Of a stretch of DNA of 49,330 bases, positions 1 through 8,483 are shown piece by piece (the stretch's first letter is position 1; each line of letters starts with the position of its first letter). The stretch covers positions 1 to 49,330 of the forward strand of contig CAKUFS010000014.1 of NCBI GenBank assembly GCA_934648845.1. The letters run 5' to 3'. Below the pieces are notes generated by a model. The model saw nothing but the letters and a program-made list of their open reading frames with translations. It was not told where the DNA came from and did not search any database. The translations under genes were made by a program, and so were the position numbers. This DNA is from an uncultured Eggerthellaceae bacterium. Lineage in GTDB: Bacteria > Actinomycetota > Coriobacteriia > Coriobacteriales > Eggerthellaceae.

Positions 1-3000
1 AGATCGAGGGCCTGGCCGAGCACGACGGCGACGACCACGACCCGGAGGGCAAGGGCTACTCCGGCTGGATGGGCACCTTGAACGACTGGTTCACCAACAA
101 GGGCTTCTCCTCCTACTCGGTGGCAAACGGAAAGCTTGCCGCCGGCGACGAGATCCGCGTGATGTACACCTGCACCATGTACGATCTGGGCAACCCGAAC
201 AACACGGACCGCTCGCTCAAGTCCATCGGGTTCTCCGCCGGCACGCTCGACAAGAGCTTCGCCAAGGATACCCGCGCCTACACGCTGTACGTGCCACAGG
301 GCACGACGTCGGTGAAGGTGACGCCCACGGCCGCAAACAAGAAATACCAGGTGCGCACGTTTGCGGGCGACACCCTGTACAAGCGCACGGCGGATGTGCC
401 GGTGGCCGACGGAGCGACCATCACCGTGAAGAGCGGCTACGACAACATGGACGCCGCGAACGACGCGGCCGACGCGGTGGCCTACACGTTCACGGTGAAG
501 GTGGAATCCGAACCGCCCACGCCCGAAGATGCTGTTGTGGAAAGCGGTACAGCGTACAACGCTAATTGGACGGTGTATGCCAACGGCGTTTTGAAACTCA
601 GCAAGATCGAGGGCACCGATGGCAAGACGCAGGATAAAAAGTTTCTCCCCCAGCCTCCGTATGCGAAAAAATACGGAAAGACAATCACGTCGATCGTGAT
701 CGACGAGGGAATAACTTATCTCGGCAACTACCTGCTCTATGGCCTGAATGCAGCAACCTCCATTTCTCTTCCGTCAACGCTGGCCGCCTCGGGTGGGTTG
801 GCGTTCGCCGGTTGCAAGAAGCTCGTTGACTACGAATGCGCCGAGGGTTGCTGCATCAGTGTTGTGGACGGCACTTTCGTGCTCTCCGATCACGGTGCAA
901 CGCTTCTGAGCGTCCCCGATAAATCGAAGCTCGTTGGGGAGGTAACGGTTCCCTCGACGGTAACCTCTATCGGTAATAATCTATCGGGCGCTACCGCCAT
1001 GACGAGCGTCGTTCTTCCCGCCGGTCTCACGCGGATTGGCGTGAATGCGTTCAAGGGTTGCACGGGGCTGACCGAAATCACCCTTCCTTGCGACCTTGGT
1101 TCGAGCAGCAACGCGTTTGATGGTTGCTCCAGCTTAGTCTCGATTTCTTTTGCGGAAGGGGTGACGAGCGTTCTTGGCGGTGGATTGGGCAGGTTGGCCA
1201 ACTTGACCACCATGAAGTTCCCGTCAACGCTCGCTGAGCTCAATGTGGATTTGATTGGCGAATCGGTGACCGATATCACGTTTGCGCCGGGATGTGCGTA
1301 TTCGCTGAACAATGGAGTTATTTCCAAAGCCACCGAATCCGGAACTGAGCTTCTTAAGGTTCTTCCAGGCGCTTCCATTGTTGACGCCGACGGCGTTCTT
1401 GACATTCCCGAGGGTGTTGTTTCCCTTGGAGCGAATGTATTCCAGGGCCGTTCGGATATCAAATCGGTTGTTCTCCCCAGTACTCTGAAAACAATCGGAG
1501 ATCAAGCGTTCATGGATTGTTCTGATATCAAATCGGTTGTTTTCCCCAGTACTCTGAAAACAATCGGAGATCAAGCGTTCAGAAATTGTTCGAATATTGC
1601 CGGTGCTTTATCTATCCCTCAAGGCGTTACCGAGTTGGGGCAGGGCGCTTTTGTTGGCACGGGAATCACGAAGGCAGTTATTCCTACGGGCGTTGCTACC
1701 GTGGGATCGCAGGCTTTTAGCTTCTGTCCTAATCTGAAGGAAATAGTCGTCGGTAGCATTAATGACGCTTCCATCGTCGATCGCAGTCCGAATCTGGAGA
1801 CGTTCACTGTTTCCGAAGGGGTGAAGGCGATTACTGGGCGTTCGCTTGTTGCGACTAGCTGCGATAAGCTTACCACCATCAATCTTCCCGCAAGCCTTGA
1901 GACTCTTGAGGCGTCTGCTCTTGCGGGCAATAAAAGCCTGACGACCATCAACTGCGCCGAAGGCGGTAATTTTGCTTTCGCGAACAGCGTTCTTACCGAT
2001 ACCTCCACCAACACGGTGATGTACGCACTGCCGTCTCTAAGCGGAAGCTTGGTCATCCCCGAGGGGACCAGGGCGATCGGACCGGAGGTTTTCAAAGATA
2101 ACGCCTCAATCACCTCTGTCTCGCTTCCCGAGGGTCTGGTCTCCATAGGGCGCCATGCGTTTCAGGGGTGCAAGGGTCTTGCTGGCGAGCTGGTCATACC
2201 GAGCACGGTAACGTCAATTGGTCTAGAAGCGTTTGCCGCCTGTGATGGCTTGAGCGCATTGAACTGCCTTGATCCGGCCGTTGCCACTGAGATCGTTTAC
2301 GGACGCGACGCCTTTAGCAGTTGTACCGGTCTGACGAAAGTTCATCTGCCGCAAGGCCTGAGCATCTACGATGCTCTTCTGGGCACGTGCTCTGCCGTTA
2401 CCGCTGTCGATCTTCCCGCGTCGGTCAAATCCCTTGGGCAAGGGGTGCTTAACTTTGCCCGCATGACAGAACTTCGCAGCGTAACTATGCCCGGCGTTAC
2501 TCAACTGGGGTCTCGCGAGTTCCTGGATTGCCCCAATCTGGAAAGCGTTGACATGCCGAGCATGGTGACCATTTCCCAGGGGGCGTTTGACTCGTACGCA
2601 TCGACCAAGGTTGACATGAAGCAGCTGTACCTTCCCAAGAGCCTGACAGCGTTCGGGAGTAGCGACTTTATCTACCCGACTATTATCTATTACGCAGGCT
2701 CTCAGGACGATTGGAACGGTATTGCATTTGGCAACGACGTGTTGAGCAATATCGAGAAATCCGGCACCGTGGTCGTGTATAACTACAAGGCGTCCGATGA
2801 GCCTGCGGCAATAACGGCGCAGCCCAAGAATATCTCCGCGTTCATCGGTCTAGCTTCCGACGAAGCGTCTTTCGGCATTGATGTGCCCGAGGGCTGCTCT
2901 GCTTACTATTTCTGGTACAACGAGAATGGGAACTGCGTAAAGGCGGGCGGTGAAGCGAGCTTCGGCACCACTTTGCCCGAGTGCGGAACATTCAACTACT

Positions 3001-4721
3001 ACTGCGTAGCGAAAGTTGTTTCCCCCGATGGCACCGTTCGCAGCGCAAAAAGCGATAACTTCACTCTGACCGTGTCCGACATGGATGCGATATTCGAAGG
3101 CTCAGGGACGGAAGAGGCGCCCTATCTTTTGAAGTCAGCGCAGGATTTGTCGACGCTGTCTTTCCTTGTTGGCAACGGCGTGCATTGCGAGGGCAAGGTG
3201 TTTGCCATGGCAAACGATATCGAGCTGCCCGCCGGCTGGACGCCCATTGGCGTGAAAACCGATACGGCGCGCAACGCCTTCAAGGGAACGTTTGATGGCG
3301 CAGGTCATCTGCTGACCGTGCCCGCAGATGAGAAGCCCCTGTTCGCAGAGGTGAATGGCGCCACAATCAAGAACCTGAATATTTACGGAGAGCGCATTAA
3401 CGGCTTCGGATTGATTGACGACTGGAATGGCGTTGGTCTGGCAGGCGTTGGCGTGACTATCGACAACGTGACGCTGAAAGCTGGCACCTCCACGCTGAAA
3501 TCCGGCCTGCTGGGCGGCGTGATGTCAGGCAACCCTTTCGCTGCGGTGAGTGCTGGTTATGTTGCGAACATAAGCAATTGCACCGTCGAGGAAGGTGTGA
3601 CCATTGGATATGATGGAACGCAGAGCATGATCGGTTCCTTTGCGGGACGCTTCCAGGGCACCATCGAGAACTGCGTATCCTATGGTACGGTTAAGGGCGT
3701 GGATTACGTTGGCGGCATCATCGGCACGCGCGATAACGCTCTAGGCATCTCCTCGGTGAAGAACTGCATGTTTGGCGGTTCCGTCGAGGCAACGGGAGAG
3801 CAAGCTGGCGGCATTGTGGGCGGCGGTTACGAGAATTCGTCCGCCCCGAATGGAGCCCGTCCCTCGATTACTGGATGTGCATCTAGCGGGCGCGTGTCGG
3901 GCAACAAATACGTTGGCGGCATCCTGGGTGGCGACTTGTATGTCGTCCAGACCTGGGGAAACGTTGCTGGTTCTATTAGCAACAACGTTTTCACCGGCAC
4001 GGTATCTGGTAACGAGTATGTTGGCGCGGTTATCGGCTACCTGAACAGCTTGAACGTCTATGACGTTGTTGCGGGAAACCTTTATTCTCGTGGTTGCGGT
4101 GCAGCTAAGGGCATTAGCTACATAAAGTATATCGATACTAATTGCAAGACGCATGAGACGGAAAGCGGCGCAATTTACGTTGACAGCAGCACTGGCACCC
4201 CCGGATATCCAGGTTTCTCGGAGGCGAATTTCAACCGCACCGACGATCCGATGGGTGCCGACGCGGACAAGCTGTGCAAGATGCAGACGTACTTCGAGGT
4301 CTCCACGGCCGTCGCGGCTGACGGCTCCGGTGCCGCTCCCTCCGCCGTGCGCGCCGGCGACACTGTGACGGTGGATGTGTCCGTGTCCGCGACCATCGGC
4401 GTGAAGGACGCCACGGCCGCCATCGCGGGCGACTCGCTCGACCACGCCGCGACTGTGGGCGGCGTCGCGACGCTCGACGTGCTGGCGGATGCCACGCTGG
4501 GCGACGCGAACGGCAACGGCCGCGTGAACATCGTGGACGCGCAGGTGGTCTATGACATGGCCACCGGCTCCTACGGCGCGGATTACGCCGCGCTGGCGCT
4601 TCCCGCCGGCTGGACGCGCGCGACCCTGCTGTGGGCCGCAAACGTCAACGGCGACGACGCCATCGACGCGGTTGACGCCTTCGCCATCCAGTGCTTCGTG
4701 CACTACGGAGCCTGGGCATAG
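1..4721 (+). CDS. Giant mosaic LRR surface protein with dockerin-like C-terminus (5' partial)
   Basis: The reading frame is open from position 3, so the true start and any signal peptide lie outside the window. In order: a DUF4430-like segment (about 3-200, with GWMGTLNDWF and GDEIRV), a cadherin-like beta-sandwich (about 215-470), a long array of BspA-type LRR_5 repeats of about 23 residues (about 650-2740), an Ig-like stretch (about 2800-3080), a beta-helix/GLUG-like region (about 3100-4100) and two calcium-loop-like dockerin motifs (GDANGNGRVNIVDA and NVNGDDAIDAVDA, about 4500-4690). No LPXTG or C-terminal membrane anchor is seen. BspA-type LRR proteins are usually surface exposed and adhesive; the dockerin suggests attachment to a cohesin-like partner, which is inference. 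Base composition changes near 525 and 4240, the centre being less GC-rich than both ends. Confidence 0.85.
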   Translation, partial: IEGLAEHDGDDHDPEGKGYSGWMGTLNDWFTNKGFSSYSVANGKLAAGDEIRVMYTCTMYDLGNPNNTDRSLKSIGFSAGTLDKSFAKDTRAYTLYVPQGTTSVKVTPTAANKKYQVRTFAGDTLYKRTADVPVADGATITVKSGYDNMDAANDAADAVAYTFTVKVESEPPTPEDAVVESGTAYNANWTVYANGVLKLSKIEGTDGKTQDKKFLPQPPYAKKYGKTITSIVIDEGITYLGNYLLYGLNAATSISLPSTLAASGGLAFAGCKKLVDYECAEGCCISVVDGTFVLSDHGATLLSVPDKSKLVGEVTVPSTVTSIGNNLSGATAMTSVVLPAGLTRIGVNAFKGCTGLTEITLPCDLGSSSNAFDGCSSLVSISFAEGVTSVLGGGLGRLANLTTMKFPSTLAELNVDLIGESVTDITFAPGCAYSLNNGVISKATESGTELLKVLPGASIVDADGVLDIPEGVVSLGANVFQGRSDIKSVVLPSTLKTIGDQAFMDCSDIKSVVFPSTLKTIGDQAFRNCSNIAGALSIPQGVTELGQGAFVGTGITKAVIPTGVATVGSQAFSFCPNLKEIVVGSINDASIVDRSPNLETFTVSEGVKAITGRSLVATSCDKLTTINLPASLETLEASALAGNKSLTTINCAEGGNFAFANSVLTDTSTNTVMYALPSLSGSLVIPEGTRAIGPEVFKDNASITSVSLPEGLVSIGRHAFQGCKGLAGELVIPSTVTSIGLEAFAACDGLSALNCLDPAVATEIVYGRDAFSSCTGLTKVHLPQGLSIYDALLGTCSAVTAVDLPASVKSLGQGVLNFARMTELRSVTMPGVTQLGSREFLDCPNLESVDMPSMVTISQGAFDSYASTKVDMKQLYLPKSLTAFGSSDFIYPTIIYYAGSQDDWNGIAFGNDVLSNIEKSGTVVVYNYKASDEPAAITAQPKNISAFIGLASDEASFGIDVPEGCSAYYFWYNENGNCVKAGGEASFGTTLPECGTFNYYCVAKVVSPDGTVRSAKSDNFTLTVSDMDAIFEGSGTEEAPYLLKSAQDLSTLSFLVGNGVHCEGKVFAMANDIELPAGWTPIGVKTDTARNAFKGTFDGAGHLLTVPADEKPLFAEVNGATIKNLNIYGERINGFGLIDDWNGVGLAGVGVTIDNVTLKAGTSTLKSGLLGGVMSGNPFAAVSAGYVANISNCTVEEGVTIGYDGTQSMIGSFAGRFQGTIENCVSYGTVKGVDYVGGIIGTRDNALGISSVKNCMFGGSVEATGEQAGGIVGGGYENSSAPNGARPSITGCASSGRVSGNKYVGGILGGDLYVVQTWGNVAGSISNNVFTGTVSGNEYVGAVIGYLNSLNVYDVVAGNLYSRGCGAAKGISYIKYIDTNCKTHETESGAIYVDSSTGTPGYPGFSEANFNRTDDPMGADADKLCKMQTYFEVSTAVAADGSGAAPSAVRAGDTVTVDVSVSATIGVKDATAAIAGDSLDHAATVGGVATLDVLADATLGDANGNGRVNIVDAQVVYDMATGSYGADYAALALPAGWTRATLLWAANVNGDDAIDAVDAFAIQCFVHYGAWA
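1455..1580 (+). repeat. Near-identical duplication of one LRR unit (69-bp period)
   Basis: Positions 1455-1511 and 1524-1580 match at 56 of 57 bases with a 69-bp offset. They encode two consecutive 23-residue repeats reading SDIKSVV(L/F)PSTLKTIGDQAF. Other repeats in the array differ much more, so this is a recent in-frame duplication. Confidence 0.93.
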
Positions 4722-4736
4722 GGCAACCTCTTCCTG

Positions 4737-4769
4737 TTGTTGACAAATTACCCCACCTTTTGTCAACAT
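4737..4769 (+). repeat. GTTGACAAA hairpin repeat, copy 1
   Basis: Palindromic element with arms GTTGACAAA and TTTGTCAAC (core 4739-4767). The spacer reads TTACCCCACCT on this strand, equivalent to AGGTGGGGTAA on the other. It lies 17 bp after the surface-protein stop. The same 29-bp core recurs at 5732-5760, 8453-8481 and 10996-11024. Confidence 0.95.
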
Positions 4770-4783
4770 TTCGAGCATTTGAG

Positions 4784-4815
4784 AACCCGAGGTGCCTTGC
4801 GTGCCTCGGGTTTTT
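4784..4815 (+). terminator. Rho-independent terminator of the surface-protein gene
   Basis: Arms AACCCGAGG (4784-4792) and CCTCGGGTT (4804-4812) form a 9-bp stem with an 11-nt loop, followed directly by a T run (4811-4815). Confidence 0.88.
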
Positions 4816-4890
4816 GTGCGCTCTGCTATGGTGCGTAGTCTGTGCTGCATCTTTTTCTGCCGTGATGCCGTCCAACGATGTGGGCGGCAT

Positions 4891-5011
4891 GATAAAAACG
4901 ACCCACTTTTCAGTGGATTTTCTTCTTTGCGGTCGTTGAAAATCGGCATTTCCCCAGGTCGCAAAAAAAGTAAGCTAGGGTAAACCCACAGAAAAGTAGG
5001 TCGTTTTTATC
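4891..5011. repeat. 121-bp MITE-like element with 30-bp inverted ends
   Basis: The first 30 bases (4891-4920, starting GATAAAAACGACC) and the reverse complement of the last 30 (4982-5011) agree at 27 of 30 positions. The 61-bp centre shows no coding potential. No clear target duplication is visible. It could be a non-autonomous mobile element or one large hairpin. Confidence 0.7.
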
Positions 5012-5623
5012 AGGGCAGGAAAACCCTGCCGCCCTTTAGCAATCCGGGGGCCGCCCGCCGACAGGGGCTCGCCTCACGACTCCGCTTGGATAATGCTTCA
5101 CTGTGCTCGCAACCCGCTCAACTTATCCAAAGCGTCGCAGTTCGGCTCGGCCCTTGCCGGCGCGCGCCCCCTTGAGGGTCTGTGTGTCAGGGGTTCGGCG
5201 CGCTTGGGTTCGCGGCGCGTTGGCTTTTGGTTCAGGCATCCCTTTTGGGTCCTGCGGCGGCATGTTGTCGTTTTTTCCGTCCGAATGCGCAAAATATTCC
5301 CGTTCGGGGCACCTCGGGGAGCGCTTTCGGTCCATATCGCGCTGTCTAAGTTGTCGCTGATCTGTAAAAGCCCAGGTCGCGCACTGCAAGCATCGGGCGA
5401 ACAAGGGTTGACGCCACTTCAACCTGCCCCGAACAGGAATATTTTGCACATTCACGCCCATTTTCCAACAAGGTGACTTGCAGTTTGGTGATTTCCGAGA
5501 GAAGTAGGATTGTGAAGGCGGTGATTGCACCTGCCGGGTTGCGTTGCGGGTCGACAGAAGACGGCGCTTTCCAAGCTAATCACATATCAGAAGCGCGAAA
5601 CATGGTATGGATAAAAATATGCT
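5012..5623. other. Gene-free palindrome-rich stretch
   Basis: No convincing coding region is seen on either strand; the open frames are short, overlap each other and have unlikely composition. Short inverted pairs include TTGGATAA (5087-5094) with TTATCCAA (5124-5131), plus the longer pair listed separately at 5282-5454. With the flanking palindromes, this makes 4722-5755 a repeat island between convergent genes. Confidence 0.6.
5282..5454. repeat. 30-bp inverted repeat pair around a 113-bp spacer
   Basis: Positions 5282-5311 and the reverse complement of 5425-5454 agree at about 27 of 30 bases, with a shared core AATATTTTGC. It may be a second miniature element or a decayed mobile-element remnant. 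No gene is inside. Confidence 0.65.
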
Positions 5624-5682
5624 ATGGAACAGGGGACGGAGGTTTATTCCAAATTGGAACAAACCTCCGTCCCCTGTTCCAT
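5624..5682. repeat. 59-bp near-perfect hairpin (REP-like)
   Basis: Arms of 22 bp (5624-5645 starting ATGGAACAGGGGACGG, and 5661-5682) are perfectly complementary. The 15-nt centre can add six more pairs (TTCCAA with TTGGAA). The GGGGACGG text recalls REP elements mobilised by RAYT transposases. No RAYT gene is in the window. Confidence 0.85.
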
Positions 5683-5729
5683 GAGCTTCCTCGGTGGTGA
5701 GGAAGCCTTTTTCGCTTTGGGGCGCTGAA

Positions 5730-5762
5730 TTGTTGACAAAAGGTGGGGTAATTTGTCAACAA
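5730..5762 (-). repeat. GTTGACAAA hairpin repeat, copy 2
   Basis: Identical 29-bp core (5732-5760) in the opposite orientation to copy 1. The stop codon of the minus-strand thioesterase gene (5756-5758) falls inside the right arm, so the element ends that gene. Confidence 0.95.
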
Positions 5763-6175
5763 TGGCGTGCGCAGGTGGCGACCATGCGGGCAATGGGGCG
5801 GTTTGTGTCGTCAACGACATCGACCGTGTAAAAACCAACCTTGCGTCCGGATTTATCAACGTCGCAGGTTGCAACGAGTTTTGTGCCTTTCGTGGCATTC
5901 AGGTACTCAATGGTATTGCTGATGCTTACCGTGGGCTGTTCTGCAATATTGCAGGCAATCGCCAGCGTGAAATCGGCGAGTGTGAAAATGGCGCCGCCCA
6001 TGACGACGCCAAATCCATTTCGATGAACATCTTCAATGTCAAACTCGCACACAGCATGACCGCGACGGGCTTCCACAACGCGGCAATGGCATGCCTGTGT
6101 GGCGAATTGATCGGTGGCAAAAGCTTCCTGCACTTCTTCAAGTGTAGGATTGTCGCCCAGTTCGCTGACCAGCAT
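5756..6175 (-). CDS. PaaI-family hotdog thioesterase
   Basis: 139 residues, the normal size for a single hotdog-fold acyl-CoA thioesterase. The central motif GVVMGGAIFTLADF matches the family's helix with its catalytic Asp, followed by the strand SISNTIEYLNATKGTKL. The substrate cannot be told from sequence; PaaI-type enzymes hydrolyse aryl- or acyl-CoA. Its ATG overlaps the last base of the gltX stop (TAATG), so translation is probably coupled to gltX. The stop codon is supplied by a GTTGACAAA hairpin repeat, suggesting that insertion of the repeat may have reset the C-terminus. Confidence 0.88.
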   Translation of the reverse strand: MLVSELGDNPTLEEVQEAFATDQFATQACHCRVVEARRGHAVCEFDIEDVHRNGFGVVMGGAIFTLADFTLAIACNIAEQPTVSISNTIEYLNATKGTKLVATCDVDKSGRKVGFYTVDVVDDTNRPIARMVATCARHC

Positions 6176-7677
6176 TATTGTGCGCCGCCGAACACGGTTT
6201 CAATGGTGTAATCGATGCGTGCCACCACATCGGCGCGATCCATGAGCTCAATGCATTCGAACAGCGGAGGCGAAACCTGGGTGCCCGTTACGGCAACGCG
6301 AATAGGCTGGAAGATGAACTTGTTCTTCAAATCCAGCTTCTCTGCCAGGCCGGCAACAGTGTTCTGCAGCGGATCGCATTCCCAGGGAATGCTCTCATCA
6401 GCCAGGATGGCGCGCACTTCGCGCAGGACTTCATCGGCGCGGCGGCCTTCCTTGATCAGGTTCTTCGCTACAGATTTCTCATCGAGCGTCACGTTCGGTC
6501 CATCGAACATGAATGCGATCTTCTCCGGCGTCTCGCTCAGGCGCTTCAAGCGCTCGGCCAAAAGCGGATAAATCTTCTCGAACCACGCATGCTTTTCCTT
6601 GATTTCATCGGCTGTTGCCAGACCCGCCTCAATCAAGAATGGTGCAGTTAAGTCAACCCAGGTGGCGGGGTCCATGCGCTTGATGTACTCGCCGTTCATC
6701 CAATCGAGTTTCGTTTCGTCGAAAACAGCGTTTTTCTTCGTGATGCGGTTCAGGCTGAACTTTTCGCACAGCACGTCGCGCGGAATAATGGTGGTCTCAC
6801 CATCAAGCGACCAGCCCAAAAGCGCCAGGAAGTTCACCATGGTATCGGGCAAGTAGCCGCGGTCGCGGTATTCTTCCACGCTGGTGGCGCCATGGCGCTT
6901 CGAAAGTTTCTGACCGTCGCTGCCCAGAATCATGGACAGGTGAGCGAACTGCGGCACCGGCTTGCCCAGTGCCTCGTAGATCAGAATCTGCTTCGGCGTG
7001 TTGTTCAGATGGTCGGCGCCGCGAATCACGTGGGTGATTGCCATGCTGGAGTCATCGACTACGCACGCGAAGTTGTACGTGGGCGAGCCATCGGTGCGCA
7101 CTAAAATCAGGTCGTCGACGAAGTCGCCTGGGAAGCTCGTGTGACCGAACGCGGCATCGTCAAACTCAATGGGTTCGTGATTTTCTGGCACGGCAAGGCG
7201 CCATACATGCGGTTCACCTGCAGCAATGCGAGCAGCAGCTTCTGCGGGGTCAAGGTGGCGGCACGTACGGTCGTAACCATCGTAGCCACCTTGCTCTTTC
7301 TTGGCTGCTTCGCGTTTCGCATCCAGCTCTTCTTTCGTGCAGAAGCAGGGATACGCAGCGCCCGCGGATTTCAGCTGTTCAAGTGCCTCCCGGTACGTGT
7401 CCATGCGCTGCATTTGCGTATAGGGACCGTAGGCGCCGCCGACTTCGGGGCCTTCGTCCCAATCCAGGCCCAGCCAACGCATGGCGCGTAAGATGACCTG
7501 GGTGTTTTCTTCTGTGGAGCGCTCGGGATCGGTGTCTTCGATGCGCAAGATGAACTTGCCGCCGTTAGCGCGGGCGAACGCCCAGTTGTAAATGGCGGTA
7601 CGCGCGCCGCCAATGTGCAGACGGCCAGTGGGGGAAGGCGCGAAGCGAACGCGCACTTCGTTTGCGGTGTTTTCCAT
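6175..7677 (-). CDS. gltX: Glutamate--tRNA ligase
   Basis: 500 residues, typical of bacterial class I GluRS. It charges tRNA-Glu in the cytoplasm and, in bacteria without GlnRS, also tRNA-Gln for the GatCAB route. The N-terminus carries RFAPSPTGRLHIGG (HIGH motif) and the catalytic domain has KLSKRHG (KMSKS motif). The C-terminal helical anticodon-binding region runs from about residue 350. The start is supported by AAGGAT eleven bases upstream. It lies nine bases after a DUF1461 gene and overlaps the following thioesterase by one base, so a minus-strand operon is likely. Confidence 0.97.
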   Translation of the reverse strand: MENTANEVRVRFAPSPTGRLHIGGARTAIYNWAFARANGGKFILRIEDTDPERSTEENTQVILRAMRWLGLDWDEGPEVGGAYGPYTQMQRMDTYREALEQLKSAGAAYPCFCTKEELDAKREAAKKEQGGYDGYDRTCRHLDPAEAAARIAAGEPHVWRLAVPENHEPIEFDDAAFGHTSFPGDFVDDLILVRTDGSPTYNFACVVDDSSMAITHVIRGADHLNNTPKQILIYEALGKPVPQFAHLSMILGSDGQKLSKRHGATSVEEYRDRGYLPDTMVNFLALLGWSLDGETTIIPRDVLCEKFSLNRITKKNAVFDETKLDWMNGEYIKRMDPATWVDLTAPFLIEAGLATADEIKEKHAWFEKIYPLLAERLKRLSETPEKIAFMFDGPNVTLDEKSVAKNLIKEGRRADEVLREVRAILADESIPWECDPLQNTVAGLAEKLDLKNKFIFQPIRVAVTGTQVSPPLFECIELMDRADVVARIDYTIETVFGGAQ

Positions 7678-7686
7678 GTGTGATCC

Positions 7687-8460
7687 TTATCTATTAAAGC
7701 GTGTGCTTTGAATATCCGTTGTTTGGGCCCGCGCGCCGCGCTTCCTTATAAGATGCGCGGCAACGCAACATGACAGTATAGAGAGAAGAAGGCTTGTTGC
7801 GAACCACAGAATGCCCATTCCCATCCAAAAACCTTCAGGAAGGCTGCAAATAAGAAGGCTTCGGTACCAAAACGTCCACGTTCCTTGGGTGAAGAAAAGG
7901 CCGTGGAAGAGCGAAAAGAAGGCGTCGAAGTCGATAAGCGCCGCAGCGCCGAATACCAGAAACGCCGCAATAGTGAGTCCGCCCGCGCACGCCAGCATGC
8001 GTCCCAGGTTTTTGCGGCCGGTGCGTACTCCCACGTGGGCTGCGGCTGCAATGGCAAGCACAGCAATGGCGATAAGCGGCACTTTTACCGCGCTTGCAAG
8101 TGCGTAACAATCGTCTAAGTGGGAAATTGCCGCGCTATCCAGGCGATATTCTTCTCCCTGTGCGTTGTCGGGCGCACGACCATCGGCTTGAGTTGCGGCA
8201 ACGAGCTCGTCCATGGTTGCGTTCAGCGCATTCGCATCGTGGCTTGCAAACGAGTAGTCGTAGATTGCAGCGGCGGCTTTCACGAGCTCGTCGTGCGTGT
8301 ACGGCGAAATGCTGTCGGTTGCGTATGCTTGTGACAGCATGCGCGTTGGTAGCGGCGTTGCGGCGCACGCAACAAATCCTGCCGCCAAAAACGTGACAAC
8401 AAGGCACACCACAGTGCACACCGCTGCACCGATATTGATAAGCTTCTTCATTGTTGACAA
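7687..8460 (-). CDS. DUF1461 (TIGR01906-like) integral membrane protein
   Basis: About 254-257 residues. There is an N-terminal membrane segment (residues about 8-30), an outward loop with an AISHLDDCYAL motif, and three more hydrophobic segments. The stretch SLFHGLFFTQGTWTF followed by LPEGFWMGMGILW is characteristic of the DUF1461 family, whose function is unknown. Two starts compete: TTG at 8460, preceded at 6 nt by AGGTGG inside the hairpin repeat, and ATG at 8451, giving MKKLINIG, with no close ribosome-binding site. I prefer 8460 on spacing. The repeat would then provide both the Shine-Dalgarno and the start codon. Co-transcription with gltX is likely. Confidence 0.85.
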   Translation of the reverse strand: MSTMKKLINIGAAVCTVVCLVVTFLAAGFVACAATPLPTRMLSQAYATDSISPYTHDELVKAAAAIYDYSFASHDANALNATMDELVAATQADGRAPDNAQGEEYRLDSAAISHLDDCYALASAVKVPLIAIAVLAIAAAAHVGVRTGRKNLGRMLACAGGLTIAAFLVFGAAALIDFDAFFSLFHGLFFTQGTWTFWYRSLLICSLPEGFWMGMGILWFATSLLLSILSCCVAAHLIRKRGARAQTTDIQSTRFNR

Positions 8461-8483
8461 ATTACCCCACCTTTTGTCAACAA
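8451..8483 (+). repeat. GTTGACAAA hairpin repeat, copy 3
   Basis: The same 29-bp core (8453-8481) sits exactly between two minus-strand genes, just upstream of the DUF1461 coding start and 2 bp from the stop of the preceding gene. Read in gene direction it shows AGGTGGGGTAATTTG, which can act as Shine-Dalgarno plus TTG start. Confidence 0.95.

Noticed and set aside
3741..4964. A 407-residue minus-strand frame at the end of the surface gene
   Set aside because: Arg/His/Val-rich shadow of the GC-rich 3' end; runs across the terminator and MITE-like element.
5093..5700. Short open frames in the gene-free island
   Set aside because: All overlap palindromes, lack ribosome sites and resemble no protein family.
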